From Pseudoalteromonas xiamenensis (GTDB lineage Bacteria > Pseudomonadota > Gammaproteobacteria > Enterobacterales > Alteromonadaceae), in assembly GCF_042431545.1 (NCBI RefSeq), contig NZ_JBHLYX010000014.1: a stretch of DNA of 64,000 nt; one strand, given 5' to 3'. Within the stretch, counting starts at the first letter, position 1, and the number at the start of each line of letters is the position of its first letter. The notes under the pieces were generated by a model. The model made no database searches and was not told where the DNA came from. It saw nothing but the letters and a program-made list of their open reading frames with translations. Positions 17,653 through 25,081 of the stretch are shown piece after piece. The position numbers and the translations under genes were made by a program.

Positions 17653-18063
17653 ATGTTTGCAGCGCATGGTGAATGGCGCATTTTAATTGTCGACTCGATT
17701 GTTTTCATTCAGCCATTTGGTGCATTCAATCGTGAAGGTGTACTTGAGTTTCAGTATGACGTGACGAATCAAGTTATGGCTGTACCTGCCGGCACGTTAC
17801 ATCGAGTTGTGACGGATCTGCGGTTTTTCGAATTGAGCACAGCAGACAGCCAATCCGTTGTTCAGGAATATTTTGAGGGTGTCAAACAGCGCGGATACGA
17901 ACGTATCGATTACATCGGTGCAAACGCACTCTCTCGCCAGCTACTCGAGGGGCTTTGGAGTGGCACACAAATGCGGGTGGTCTTTCATGACTCCTTAGAG
18001 GCATTTTTGGCGCATTGTCCTGAGTGTCAAGAACAGCTGCCGTGGTTAGCAGGCAACGATTAG
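17653..18063 (+). CDS. SpoIIAA/STAS-like small protein, function unknown
   Basis: A 136-residue protein with a pattern of strands and helices like SpoIIAA-like (STAS-fold) proteins: an opening WRILIVDSIVFIQPFGAFN, a central VVTDLRFFELSTADS and a helix before the end. No catalytic motif is visible. It begins two bases after the ptrB stop and is preceded by a GAGGT, so it is the second gene of that operon. The C-terminus (HCPECQEQ) holds a C-x2-C pair. A hairpin (18049-18071) straddles its stop codon. The STAS assignment is tentative. Confidence 0.65.
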   Translation: MFAAHGEWRILIVDSIVFIQPFGAFNREGVLEFQYDVTNQVMAVPAGTLHRVVTDLRFFELSTADSQSVVQEYFEGVKQRGYERIDYIGANALSRQLLEGLWSGTQMRVVFHDSLEAFLAHCPECQEQLPWLAGND

Positions 18064-18071
18064 TTGCCTGC
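18049..18071. terminator. Stop-straddling hairpin between ptrB operon and dps
   Basis: A perfect nine-base stem (GCAGGCAAC / GTTGCCTGC) with a five-base loop that contains the last coding bases and most of the TAG stop. It has no T tract, so it may protect 3' ends of the convergent transcripts rather than terminate alone. Confidence 0.5.
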
Positions 18072-18087
18072 ACAACACTCGATGTGG

Positions 18088-18561
18088 CTAGTTAAGATAA
18101 GCACGTAACATCCAAACAAGTTTTTCTTGTTCTTTGATGTAATCACTCATTAACGAGGCTGTGCCTTCGTCTCCGGCTTCTCCGGCTTGATCCAAAATCT
18201 CTCTTTGCATGGTAAGCAATGTTGAATAGCCAGCCAGCAAATTCTCAACGGCGGCTTGCCCATCACTAATGTTTTTCGCTTCGGCGATGGTGCTGTTTTC
18301 CAAATAATCAGAAAAAGCGTGTAACGGATGACCTTCAATCGTCAAAATGCGTTCAGCTATTTCATCGACTTTAAGCAGCAGTAGATTGTAGATCTCTTCA
18401 AATTTAACGTGCAGTTCAAAGAAATTACGGCCCTTAATGTTCCAATGAAAACCACGGGCATTCATATACTGAATTTGATAGCAGCTAAGTAGTTTGTTTA
18501 ATGATGCAACCAACTGTGCGCTTTTTTGTGCATCCAAGCCAATAGAATTCGTGTTTGTCAT
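18088..18561 (-). CDS. dps: DNA-binding ferritin-like protein Dps
   Basis: A 157-residue Dps-family protein that forms a dodecamer, oxidises and stores iron using peroxide, and protects DNA in stress. The intersubunit ferroxidase residues H39, H51, D66 and E70 have exactly the family spacing (FHW, HVKF, DEIAE). The N-terminal tail is short and not lysine-rich, so direct DNA binding is uncertain. AAGGAG lies eight bases before the ATG. Its promoter region shares a 22-base element with katG, which supports joint peroxide regulation. It is convergent to the ptrB operon. Confidence 0.95.
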   Translation of the reverse strand: MTNTNSIGLDAQKSAQLVASLNKLLSCYQIQYMNARGFHWNIKGRNFFELHVKFEEIYNLLLLKVDEIAERILTIEGHPLHAFSDYLENSTIAEAKNISDGQAAVENLLAGYSTLLTMQREILDQAGEAGDEGTASLMSDYIKEQEKLVWMLRAYLN

Positions 18562-18588
18562 AAGTAACTCCTTAATGCGTTGATGGGT

Positions 18589-18617
18589 ACAGTATGGGTC
18601 GAATCAATTGATTTGTA
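18589..18617 (-). promoter_or_regulatory. Candidate dps promoter
   Basis: TACAAA (18612-18617) and TACTGT (18589-18594) on the minus strand are 17 bases apart and give a leader of about 20 bases before the dps ATG. The -35 box is poor, as expected for an activated promoter. Confidence 0.45.
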
Positions 18618-18622
18618 TATTG

Positions 18623-18660
18623 GATTAAAACTATCGCTTTAATCTGAAAAATAAATCAAA
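18623..18660 (-). promoter_or_regulatory. Candidate peroxide-response operator of dps (OxyR-like)
   Basis: An inverted repeat GATTAAA (18623-18629) / TTTAATC (18638-18644) is followed by a second AATC at 18654-18657. Bases 18639-18660 match the katG upstream element at 20 of 22 positions. It lies about 21 bases upstream of the candidate -35 box. OxyR is the natural candidate regulator, not proven. Confidence 0.5.
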
Positions 18661-18906
18661 AGAAAATTGCCTAACCAGTTATGTATGTCTTTATGCTGGC
18701 GGGCTCTTATAAAGTCTTGGGCCTTTTCAATATTTTTCAACCGCAGTGTTTAAAAAAAGCACAAATTTACGATGGGAAGGTGTTTTACTCGGTTGGATGT
18801 CAGGACGCATATTTCCTGCCAAATTGGTTGCAAAAAATGGATGAGGAGGTGTTTGTTTGATCTGTAACAAGTCTCTTATCGTCATTGAATTTTGGGAATT
18901 TTTTAC

Positions 18907-18947
18907 TTGATTCAGGTCAATTTTTAGCCTCACCAGAAGCGCATAAT
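18907..18947 (+). promoter_or_regulatory. FNR-type class II promoter upstream of a small membrane protein gene
   Basis: TTGATTCAGGTCAA (18907-18920) matches nine of ten defined positions of the FNR/CRP-family consensus TTGAT-N4-ATCAA. A CATAAT -10 box lies at 18942-18947, so a start near 18954 places the FNR centre at about -41, the class II position. The 438-base space between dps and this gene otherwise holds only the dps promoter and operator. Confidence 0.6.
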
Positions 18948-18999
18948 GAATCCATACCTAGTTGTAGAGATATATTTTTTAGCATTCAGGAGAATAATT

Positions 19000-19212
19000 A
19001 TGATGCAGGCAAAAACATCCAGCCAACATAAAGCCGAATTAACTGTGGTAGTGATTGCACTCCTTGCGTTTGTCGTTGGGCTTGTAGGGCATTTAGCGGG
19101 TGCAAGTTTCGCAAACTCAGATGCGTTTGGTTACATCGCTGCGCCAATACCACTTATCACCGGTTTAATTGCGTTTATCGCCTATAAAGTGGCAGAGAAA
19201 GGCGATCACTAA
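19000..19212 (+). CDS. Small membrane protein, function unknown
   Basis: A 70-residue protein with two predicted membrane helices (about residues 14-36 and 44-62, separated by a short polar turn), a charged N-terminus with lysines and a KVAEKGDH tail. I do not recognise the family. The start at 19000 is set by AGGAG at 18988-18992, seven bases upstream; an ATG 54 bases earlier lacks a ribosome site and would lie at or before the predicted transcription start. An FNR-type promoter upstream suggests expression when oxygen is low, so a part in respiration is a reasonable but unproven idea. A long inverted repeat at 19237-19281 terminates it. Confidence 0.7.
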   Translation: MMQAKTSSQHKAELTVVVIALLAFVVGLVGHLAGASFANSDAFGYIAAPIPLITGLIAFIAYKVAEKGDH

Positions 19213-19236
19213 CGTGTTAATCCTTCGTTCTCAGAT

Positions 19237-19286
19237 GAAGTGAAAGGCAATTCCCCACGTATCACACGCGCCTTTCACTTCCTTTT
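19237..19286 (+). terminator. Terminator overlapping the 3' end of the lipase gene
   Basis: A perfect 12-base inverted repeat (GAAGTGAAAGGC at 19237-19248, GCCTTTCACTTC at 19270-19281) with a 21-base loop is followed by CTTTTT. The right arm lies inside the last codons of the convergent lipase-like gene. Confidence 0.65.
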
Positions 19287-19891
19287 TGGTCGTCGCTTTC
19301 GAGGATCTGTTGGACGTAGTTCATCACTTGCCTTGAATAGATGAGACTCGTGTGGCTCAAGTGAAATACCTTGTGCTCTGCCATACCGACCAGTTTGGTT
19401 TCATCGACCAGTACCGTACCATCGGAACGACTTCCACGCTGCAATAATGGCATCAGCCCAAAGGGAATGTCGCCTGCAATACTGTAAAGTTTGGCGTTGA
19501 ATGGCCAATCGTGGTTTTCACTAAGTAAAAACTCAAGGCTATTTTTCAGGAGCATATCCAGCCCTTTGTCATGCATATGCTTGGCAATAGCACTGCCTTT
19601 ATGGGGCGTGCCAAGGGTAATGACTTTTTTTACATGGGATGAGGCGTAAGAGCCGTTCTGCAAGTACGCACGCGCAACGAGTCCCCCCATGGAATGACAT
19701 ACCAACGCGGTAGACATGTCGCCAATGTAATCATCAATACGCGCAAATATCTTTTCGCGGTCAGGATGTAACGTGTTGTAACTCAGATTGAGAATGTCAT
19801 AGCCTGCTTTATTTAGTTTCAAGCACAGTGGTTTCATGACAAAACCAGACATATAGAGGCCATGGAGCACGACAACACGCTTGATTGGCAT
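19262..19891 (-). CDS. Lipase/esterase-like alpha/beta hydrolase
   Basis: A 209-residue cytoplasmic alpha/beta hydrolase of the PGAP1/triacylglycerol-lipase-like type. The oxyanion segment VVLHGLYMSG is at the N-terminus. The nucleophile serine lies in CHSMGGLVAR, followed by TLGTPHKGS, a segment shared by bacterial lipases. A C-terminal HTSL supplies a likely catalytic histidine and DGTVLVDE a likely acid. There is no signal peptide, so secretion is not expected. It begins eight bases after the yaeQ stop and is co-transcribed with it. The substrate is unknown. Confidence 0.8.
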   Translation of the reverse strand: MPIKRVVVLHGLYMSGFVMKPLCLKLNKAGYDILNLSYNTLHPDREKIFARIDDYIGDMSTALVCHSMGGLVARAYLQNGSYASSHVKKVITLGTPHKGSAIAKHMHDKGLDMLLKNSLEFLLSENHDWPFNAKLYSIAGDIPFGLMPLLQRGSRSDGTVLVDETKLVGMAEHKVFHLSHTSLIYSRQVMNYVQQILESDDQKGSERRV

Positions 19892-19899
19892 GGAAGTCC

Positions 19900-20436
19900 T
19901 TATTTTAATTGAGTCGGTAACAACTGTACGCTTTGATTCTCGTTACTAACCCATATTTCGCCATCTTGAATGGTGACTGTCAACGCCATTGATCGCGCTG
20001 CCATCGTTGCAAGTTGCGACGTGGCCTCAAACGGTAAGCTATAGATTGACAGGTTTGCGAATTGCATCAGTTTTGATTGGTTTTTTTGCCACCAAATACC
20101 TTGGGTGTTTTCACCGTAGGTATATAGCACCACCTGTTTTGCTCGATTACACGCTTTCTTGACCCGTTTTTCATCAGGTAAACCTAAGTCCACCCAAAGC
20201 TCAATCTCGTCACTGTAGTTTTTGACCCAAAGTTCAGGCTCATCGTCTTCACATAAGCCTTTTGTAAATTCGAGTCGCTCTTGTAACTGTAACGCATACG
20301 CCAGAATACGGATCATGACACGTTGTTCTGTTTCAGACGGGTGTTGTGCAATGGTCATTGCGCAGTCTTGATAGACATGTCTGTCCATATCACTTAAAGA
20401 CAGCTGTGCTTTTAGGATCGTGGCTTTTAACGCCAT
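19900..20436 (-). CDS. yaeQ: YaeQ family protein
   Basis: A 178-residue YaeQ-family protein, almost the length of the E. coli protein (181). YaeQ has a restriction-endonuclease-like fold; E. coli YaeQ was once proposed to compensate for RfaH loss, but its function is not settled. MALKATILKAQLSLSDMDRHVY at its start and ELWVDLGLPDEKRVKKA in the middle are diagnostic segments (quoted in parts: MALKATI, YQDCAM, DLGLPDEKR). The ATG at 20436 is chosen because the 36 upstream in-frame residues have no counterpart in YaeQ. It leads a two-gene unit with the lipase-like gene. Confidence 0.9.
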   Translation of the reverse strand: MALKATILKAQLSLSDMDRHVYQDCAMTIAQHPSETEQRVMIRILAYALQLQERLEFTKGLCEDDEPELWVKNYSDEIELWVDLGLPDEKRVKKACNRAKQVVLYTYGENTQGIWWQKNQSKLMQFANLSIYSLPFEATSQLATMAARSMALTVTIQDGEIWVSNENQSVQLLPTQLK

Positions 20437-20551
20437 GGGAAGTCGCCATTTGGAAAATTTGCGCGGATTATACCCTATCGATGCAATAAAAGAATGAAAC
20501 CGTTTTGAAGATTGCCTACTCGTCCCGTTCGACAGAGTAGGCATCGCGGTA

Positions 20552-22615
20552 TTAATAGCGGTAGGTCGCCGAAATACCGAAGGTTCTTGGTTTGACTACG
20601 GCAGCATATCCATCGGGGTAGCGAGTGCTAGCAGGTTCTCGAGTGGTATATCCGTGTTCATCAAAAAGGTTGTTCAGGTAGGCGTTCAGCTGCCAATGTT
20701 CATACTCGTAAGTGATAGCGGCGCGAGTAAGCACATAGTCACCTGCAACACGTTCTTCCGTATTTTGCAAATCGGCAAAAAATTCACCAACGTATTGGGT
20801 ATTGATGTTCACCGAAAGTGCATCGCTAAACCAATGTGTGACACCGATATTGGCTGTCAACGCCGGGGCTGAATTGAGTTCATTCCCTACAGCGCTTTCA
20901 AATCCGACGTCTGCCGCATCTATTTCGGATTGAATTAACCCAACGCCACCGTGCACTTGCCAATTACGACCGAGCATCGCATGCGCATCCAATTCTAATC
21001 CAACGCTATGGGCATCTTTTATGTTACTGATCACACGTGCGCTGCTCATGGCTTGGTAGTCATTGAAATTATTATAAAATAGGTTGGCGCTTAAGTTGAC
21101 GTCCCCGTTGTTGAACACACTGCGAGTGCTCAACTCATAGGTGTTTACCGATTCGGCATCGTAGTAATAATATTCGTTCGTGACGAAACTTACTGCGCCA
21201 CCGCCTGCATTGTAGCCACGGCGCGCACTCAGTGAGACTTTTGTGGTGTCACTTAAATCATATTGGATCACCAGTTTTGGTAAAACGAAGGTTTTACTGT
21301 TGTCGAGGGTGGCATTGAGCGGCCCGTTTTGCTGCTGCATGATAAAATCGCGCTGCTGTTGTTCGCGCTCCACACGAACGCCACCAATCACTGTCCAAGC
21401 ATTACTAACATTAATACTGGTTTCACCATAGATGGCCTTCGATTTACTGGTATCTTCACCGTCATAAATCGTCGCACCTCGGCTGTTGAACGTTTGGTCA
21501 CGTTGATAGTGGACGACACCGACAAAGCCTCGGTAGAAATCGCTGGAAAGACCGAAGTTAAGCTTAGTATCAATGGACAGGTCATCCTCAAACATGGTGA
21601 CGTCGGATTCACGTGCGGCGACCATTTCGTAGGCTTCAAAGCCCCATTGGTAATCCATATACGACACCAGCATATCTAAAGAGAGTGAGGCGTTAATTTG
21701 GTAGTCTAGTTTTAATGATGTTGTTTCGGATTTGGTGTCCATGATCCGTTGAAATAAGGGTTCATAGGCAAACGGGTCGCTACCGGCAAAGTATTTTCGG
21801 CCAGTATTGCCTTTTTCTTCATAGTGCTGATAACTGAGCTGAGAAGAAAAACCAGAAAGATTTTTAGGCTGATACAGTAACTTGAATTGTGTATTGGTGG
21901 TGCGAAGTTGGTTTAAGTTGCGGTTGGTTGGATTGCTTTCAAACACAGGAGGATTGGAGTACGTATCCCCATCGAGAAGCTGACTTGAAAGTCGAAAGGC
22001 CAGCTCATCAGCGATCAATGGGCCTGAAATCACCGCAGACGTATCAAGGAGACTGTCTTGGTTTTGATAACCGACTCTAAGTGCTCCTTCCCAATCAAAA
22101 CTAGGGTCTTTCGTTTTCACGTATACCGCTCCGGCAATGCTATTTCGACCATTGCTCGTGGATTGTGGGCCTCGATATACTTCTACCTGTTCGATGTCCC
22201 AAAGGCCTGTATCTCCCGTCAGATCAGCAACAAATGGTTGGCTCACACCATCAACTAACGTGGTCACACGGGCCTTAGCACCACCGCTGAACGAGTTAAA
22301 GCCCGTGGCGGAGCCATTACCTGATACACCTCGAATGTCGGGAGCGGCGCCGGTGAGTACTACAATATTGGCGACCTCAGACAGAGCATCTGACATTGAA
22401 AGCAGTTGTCCACTGTCGATAATTGATGCGTCGAGCACCGCAACTGACGAGGCGGTGTCTTTGAGAGTACGTTCTGTTTTTTCACCGACGACAACGATTT
22501 TCTCCATGGACTGGCGCAAGTTGGCGTCGTCAGCGTGCGCATAGAAATTCGACCCAGTTAGTGCTGCTGCAATACACAACGGCAAGATACGTTTGTTATT
22601 TCCTGATATACCCAT
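20552..22615 (-). CDS. TonB-dependent outer-membrane receptor (probable siderophore uptake)
   Basis: A 687-residue TonB-dependent receptor with a signal peptide (about 1-28), a TonB-box-like EKIVVVGE, a plug domain (about 50-160, with DIRGVSG and VEVYRGPQS) and a 22-strand barrel ending in the aromatic residue required for outer-membrane assembly (ISATYRY). It imports a ferric siderophore or similar ligand using TonB energy. The ATG at 22615 has AGGAG ten bases upstream; a TTG three codons earlier is less likely. A strong Fur-like box about 80 bases upstream and the divergent DUF3325/DUF3649/PepSY genes support an iron role. The ligand cannot be inferred. Confidence 0.9.
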   Translation of the reverse strand: MGISGNNKRILPLCIAAALTGSNFYAHADDANLRQSMEKIVVVGEKTERTLKDTASSVAVLDASIIDSGQLLSMSDALSEVANIVVLTGAAPDIRGVSGNGSATGFNSFSGGAKARVTTLVDGVSQPFVADLTGDTGLWDIEQVEVYRGPQSTSNGRNSIAGAVYVKTKDPSFDWEGALRVGYQNQDSLLDTSAVISGPLIADELAFRLSSQLLDGDTYSNPPVFESNPTNRNLNQLRTTNTQFKLLYQPKNLSGFSSQLSYQHYEEKGNTGRKYFAGSDPFAYEPLFQRIMDTKSETTSLKLDYQINASLSLDMLVSYMDYQWGFEAYEMVAARESDVTMFEDDLSIDTKLNFGLSSDFYRGFVGVVHYQRDQTFNSRGATIYDGEDTSKSKAIYGETSINVSNAWTVIGGVRVEREQQQRDFIMQQQNGPLNATLDNSKTFVLPKLVIQYDLSDTTKVSLSARRGYNAGGGAVSFVTNEYYYYDAESVNTYELSTRSVFNNGDVNLSANLFYNNFNDYQAMSSARVISNIKDAHSVGLELDAHAMLGRNWQVHGGVGLIQSEIDAADVGFESAVGNELNSAPALTANIGVTHWFSDALSVNINTQYVGEFFADLQNTEERVAGDYVLTRAAITYEYEHWQLNAYLNNLFDEHGYTTREPASTRYPDGYAAVVKPRTFGISATYRY

Positions 22616-22695
22616 TTTGACCAAACTCCTAGTTTGTTAATGCAAATAAAGCGGCAGCAACGTACCATAATGTTGCAATATTCGCAATTGATTGT

Positions 22696-22714
22696 GATTC
22701 GCATTTGCATTATC
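22696..22714. promoter_or_regulatory. Fur box between the TonB receptor and the divergent membrane genes
   Basis: Read on the minus strand the site is made of tandem hexamers GATAAT, GCAAAT, GCGAAT, with 13 of 19 matches to the Fur consensus. It lies between the divergent receptor and DUF3325 genes and could control both. Confidence 0.65.
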
Positions 22715-22751
22715 ATTGTTTGAATTGGACTATTATCGAGAAAGTAAGGAT

Positions 22752-23003
22752 ATGTTGACCTGTGTAAACTTAATCGCTATGGCGAGCATCTTGGTTTATC
22801 TGAGTAATAAACATCAGCGTTTTGCCAAAAAATCGATGCCCAAAGTGACGGCGCGCATTGCTGCCGTTTGCTGTTTAATTGCTGCTTTAATATTGTTGTC
22901 ACAGCAGTTTACCTTCAGCGCCAGCCTCGTTTTGCTGGTGTTGTTCACCATGCTTGCCTGCATGGTTATCCCTCTCTTGTCGTTATTCAAAGGAAAACCG
23001 TAA
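22752..23003 (+). CDS. DUF3325-like small membrane protein
   Basis: An 83-residue protein with three hydrophobic helices and the segment YLSNKHQRF after the first, which matches my memory of DUF3325 proteins found with TonB receptor genes. The ATG at 22752 is preceded closely by AAGGA (spacing is short); an upstream TTG at 22716 sits in the Fur box area without a ribosome site and is rejected. The next gene starts directly after its stop. Function unknown; iron uptake is suggested only by the context. Confidence 0.65.
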   Translation: MLTCVNLIAMASILVYLSNKHQRFAKKSMPKVTARIAAVCCLIAALILLSQQFTFSASLVLLVLFTMLACMVIPLLSLFKGKP

Positions 23004-23303
23004 ATGGAGACATCAGGTCAAGGACAAGCCTTTCAAGCGGATTGGTTGAGTAAAACTTTAGCAGGTATGCTGCTCGGACTCGCATTGGCGTACGTGAGTA
23101 TTGCATTGTTTGCTTGGTACGGCCCAGGAGGCATCGATGCTCAAGACAAAGTACAATTTAATATGTGGATGATTACGCCAATATGGTTTTCTATTTTCTC
23201 AGCGACCTATTTGTTTCGAACGGGTAAGCGCGCATGGCTTCTGCTGGGGATACCTACTTTGGCGCTGTACGGCGTATTTTTTCTGCTAAGGAGTATGGCA
23301 TGA
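23004..23303 (+). CDS. DUF3649-like small membrane protein
   Basis: A 99-residue protein with three predicted membrane helices. The central NMWMITPIWFSIFSATYLF-like region and a terminal basic-to-hydrophobic stretch fit DUF3649-type proteins that accompany siderophore receptors and PepSY proteins. It follows the DUF3325-like gene without a gap and its stop overlaps the next start (ATGA). No catalytic residue is visible. The family name is a tentative recognition. Confidence 0.6.
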   Translation: METSGQGQAFQADWLSKTLAGMLLGLALAYVSIALFAWYGPGGIDAQDKVQFNMWMITPIWFSIFSATYLFRTGKRAWLLLGIPTLALYGVFFLLRSMA

Positions 23304-24871
23304 AAGTAAAAGCGGAAATTCTACGCACCTATCAAAGTGTTCACACGTGGACGGGGATTTGTGCGGGGCTGCTATTGTTCATCGGATTTTATGCGGGTAG
23401 TTTGACGATGTTCAAACATCAGCTACAGGCGTGGATAGCCCCAATTCCCGCAGAGCTTGCGGCAGCGACAGCGGTGCCACCGCAGCAACTTATCGATAAA
23501 GCCATCGCAGCGTATCCGCAGGCAATGGCGAAAGGCTTTGAACTCGACATCGCCCACGAGGTCCCTTATTTGTCTTGGTATAGTCAAGGAGGCGCAAGAG
23601 GGATGAATTTGGATAACCAATTAACGTATGCTTTTCTAAATGAACACGGAGAGCTTACAACGCATATCGCGGGAGAGAACAAGTTTGCCGACCTGATTGA
23701 TTATCTGCATCGCAGTGGTGGACTTTTTGGCGAAATAGGGCATGACCAACTGGGCGTGTACGTGTTGGGTATTGCTGCATTATTGTATTTTCTCGCTTTG
23801 GTGTCTGGGGTTGTGATTCTTTTGCCCACATTGACCAAAACCTTTTTTGCCCTGCGTAAAGAAAAAGGGGCGAGTCGTCTTTGGCTCGATAGCCACAATT
23901 TAGTGGGGATCGTAAGTTTACCCTTTCACATTGTGATAGCGTTTAGCGTGTTTGTGTTCGCGTATCACGATTTTCTCTATGACGGTTTGGGCAAGTTTTA
24001 CGGGGATAAACCGCTGTTTAATATGCCAACAAAAACCGAGCAACCTTACCATATTAACGACCTTCCTAAGCTTGAACTGCTGTTGGAAAAAGCCCATGCC
24101 TATAGCGGACAACACACGACGGTACACGTCAGTTACAACCGATTGAACAGTCCAGCACCTTTTGCGACGCTTAAAATGGAAAACCCACGTGCATTAGTGC
24201 GAGGTCCAGATACGGACTATTTGTTTATGCACCCTTATACGTTGGACGTTCAGAATTCGAGTTTCCCTCAAGGTGAAACGGGCACGTGGGGCAATACCGT
24301 TGCAACATTCTTCTCATTGCACTTTGGGACGTATGGTGGCAATTGGGGGCGTTGGGGCTACTTCGTAATGGGGTTACTTGGTGCGTTTCTTTTCTATTCG
24401 GGCAATTTACTTTGGTTAGATAAACGGACTCGCAAAGACGGCGAGCAAAAACGCAGTACGCTTTTCATGGCAAAATTGACCATTGGTGTGTGTTTAGGGT
24501 CGATGTTAGGTGTCGTGGTTACGCTTGTATTGGGTAAAACACTGCAACAAAGTGCCTTTGCATTGAATGAATTGTATTTATGGATTTACTACCTTACGTT
24601 TGGTGCCTTTATCGGGCTATCGTTTTGGCTGGGTGCGAGAAAAGCGTCGGTTTTTGGCCTAAAAGCGTTAGCGCTCGGTTGCCTAGGTTTGCCACTGGCT
24701 ACAATGTTCGTGCAGTACACCAATCCTTACGCCGCATCTTGGTTGGAGTCAATTTGGGTTGATGTTTTTGGGGGCGTTTTTGCAGGGATTTTCTTGTTCG
24801 CCGCAAACAAAACCAAGCGACGTAGTCAAGCGCGGGAAGCCTCGTCAATTTGGTCTATGCAAGCCGCGTAA
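23300..24871 (+). CDS. PepSY-associated membrane protein (PiuB/FoxB-like)
   Basis: A 523-residue membrane protein of the PepSY_TM family. It starts with the typical RTYQSVHTWTGI, in which the histidine is usually conserved, and has about five membrane helices (near 20-42, 150-180, 205-235, 360-385 and several after 400) around large periplasmic parts. In Pseudomonas such proteins (FoxB, FpvG, PiuB) are linked to reduction or release of iron from siderophores; that activity is inferred here from gene context. The ATG at 23300 overlaps the previous stop by four bases. It is the last gene of the three-gene operon opposite the TonB receptor. Confidence 0.8.
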   Translation: MKVKAEILRTYQSVHTWTGICAGLLLFIGFYAGSLTMFKHQLQAWIAPIPAELAAATAVPPQQLIDKAIAAYPQAMAKGFELDIAHEVPYLSWYSQGGARGMNLDNQLTYAFLNEHGELTTHIAGENKFADLIDYLHRSGGLFGEIGHDQLGVYVLGIAALLYFLALVSGVVILLPTLTKTFFALRKEKGASRLWLDSHNLVGIVSLPFHIVIAFSVFVFAYHDFLYDGLGKFYGDKPLFNMPTKTEQPYHINDLPKLELLLEKAHAYSGQHTTVHVSYNRLNSPAPFATLKMENPRALVRGPDTDYLFMHPYTLDVQNSSFPQGETGTWGNTVATFFSLHFGTYGGNWGRWGYFVMGLLGAFLFYSGNLLWLDKRTRKDGEQKRSTLFMAKLTIGVCLGSMLGVVVTLVLGKTLQQSAFALNELYLWIYYLTFGAFIGLSFWLGARKASVFGLKALALGCLGLPLATMFVQYTNPYAASWLESIWVDVFGGVFAGIFLFAANKTKRRSQAREASSIWSMQAA

Positions 24872-25081
24872 TCAGAGGGGGGTGATCCGACCCCCCGTTC
24901 CAATAGAAAATCCGTCAGCCCATTACATATTTTGTAACGATGAATTGCTGGACTATCCGTGTTTAAATTCGTTATTCCTATATGACATGAATATCAAAAG
25001 ATAAGAATTAATTATTCATTTGCTGCATACGGCTCAAGGCTGCCATCCGACGGTGCGGTTATCAGATAAGGAAACGAAAAG

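Noticed and set aside
18727..18933. 68-codon minus-strand frame between dps and the small membrane protein gene
   Set aside because: It starts with GTG without a ribosome site and covers the FNR-type site and promoter; residue composition does not look like a protein.
24877..24897. GGGGGG...CCCCCC hairpin after the PepSY gene as a strong terminator
   Set aside because: The stem is short and there is no T tract after it; it may limit transcription but the evidence is insufficient for a call.
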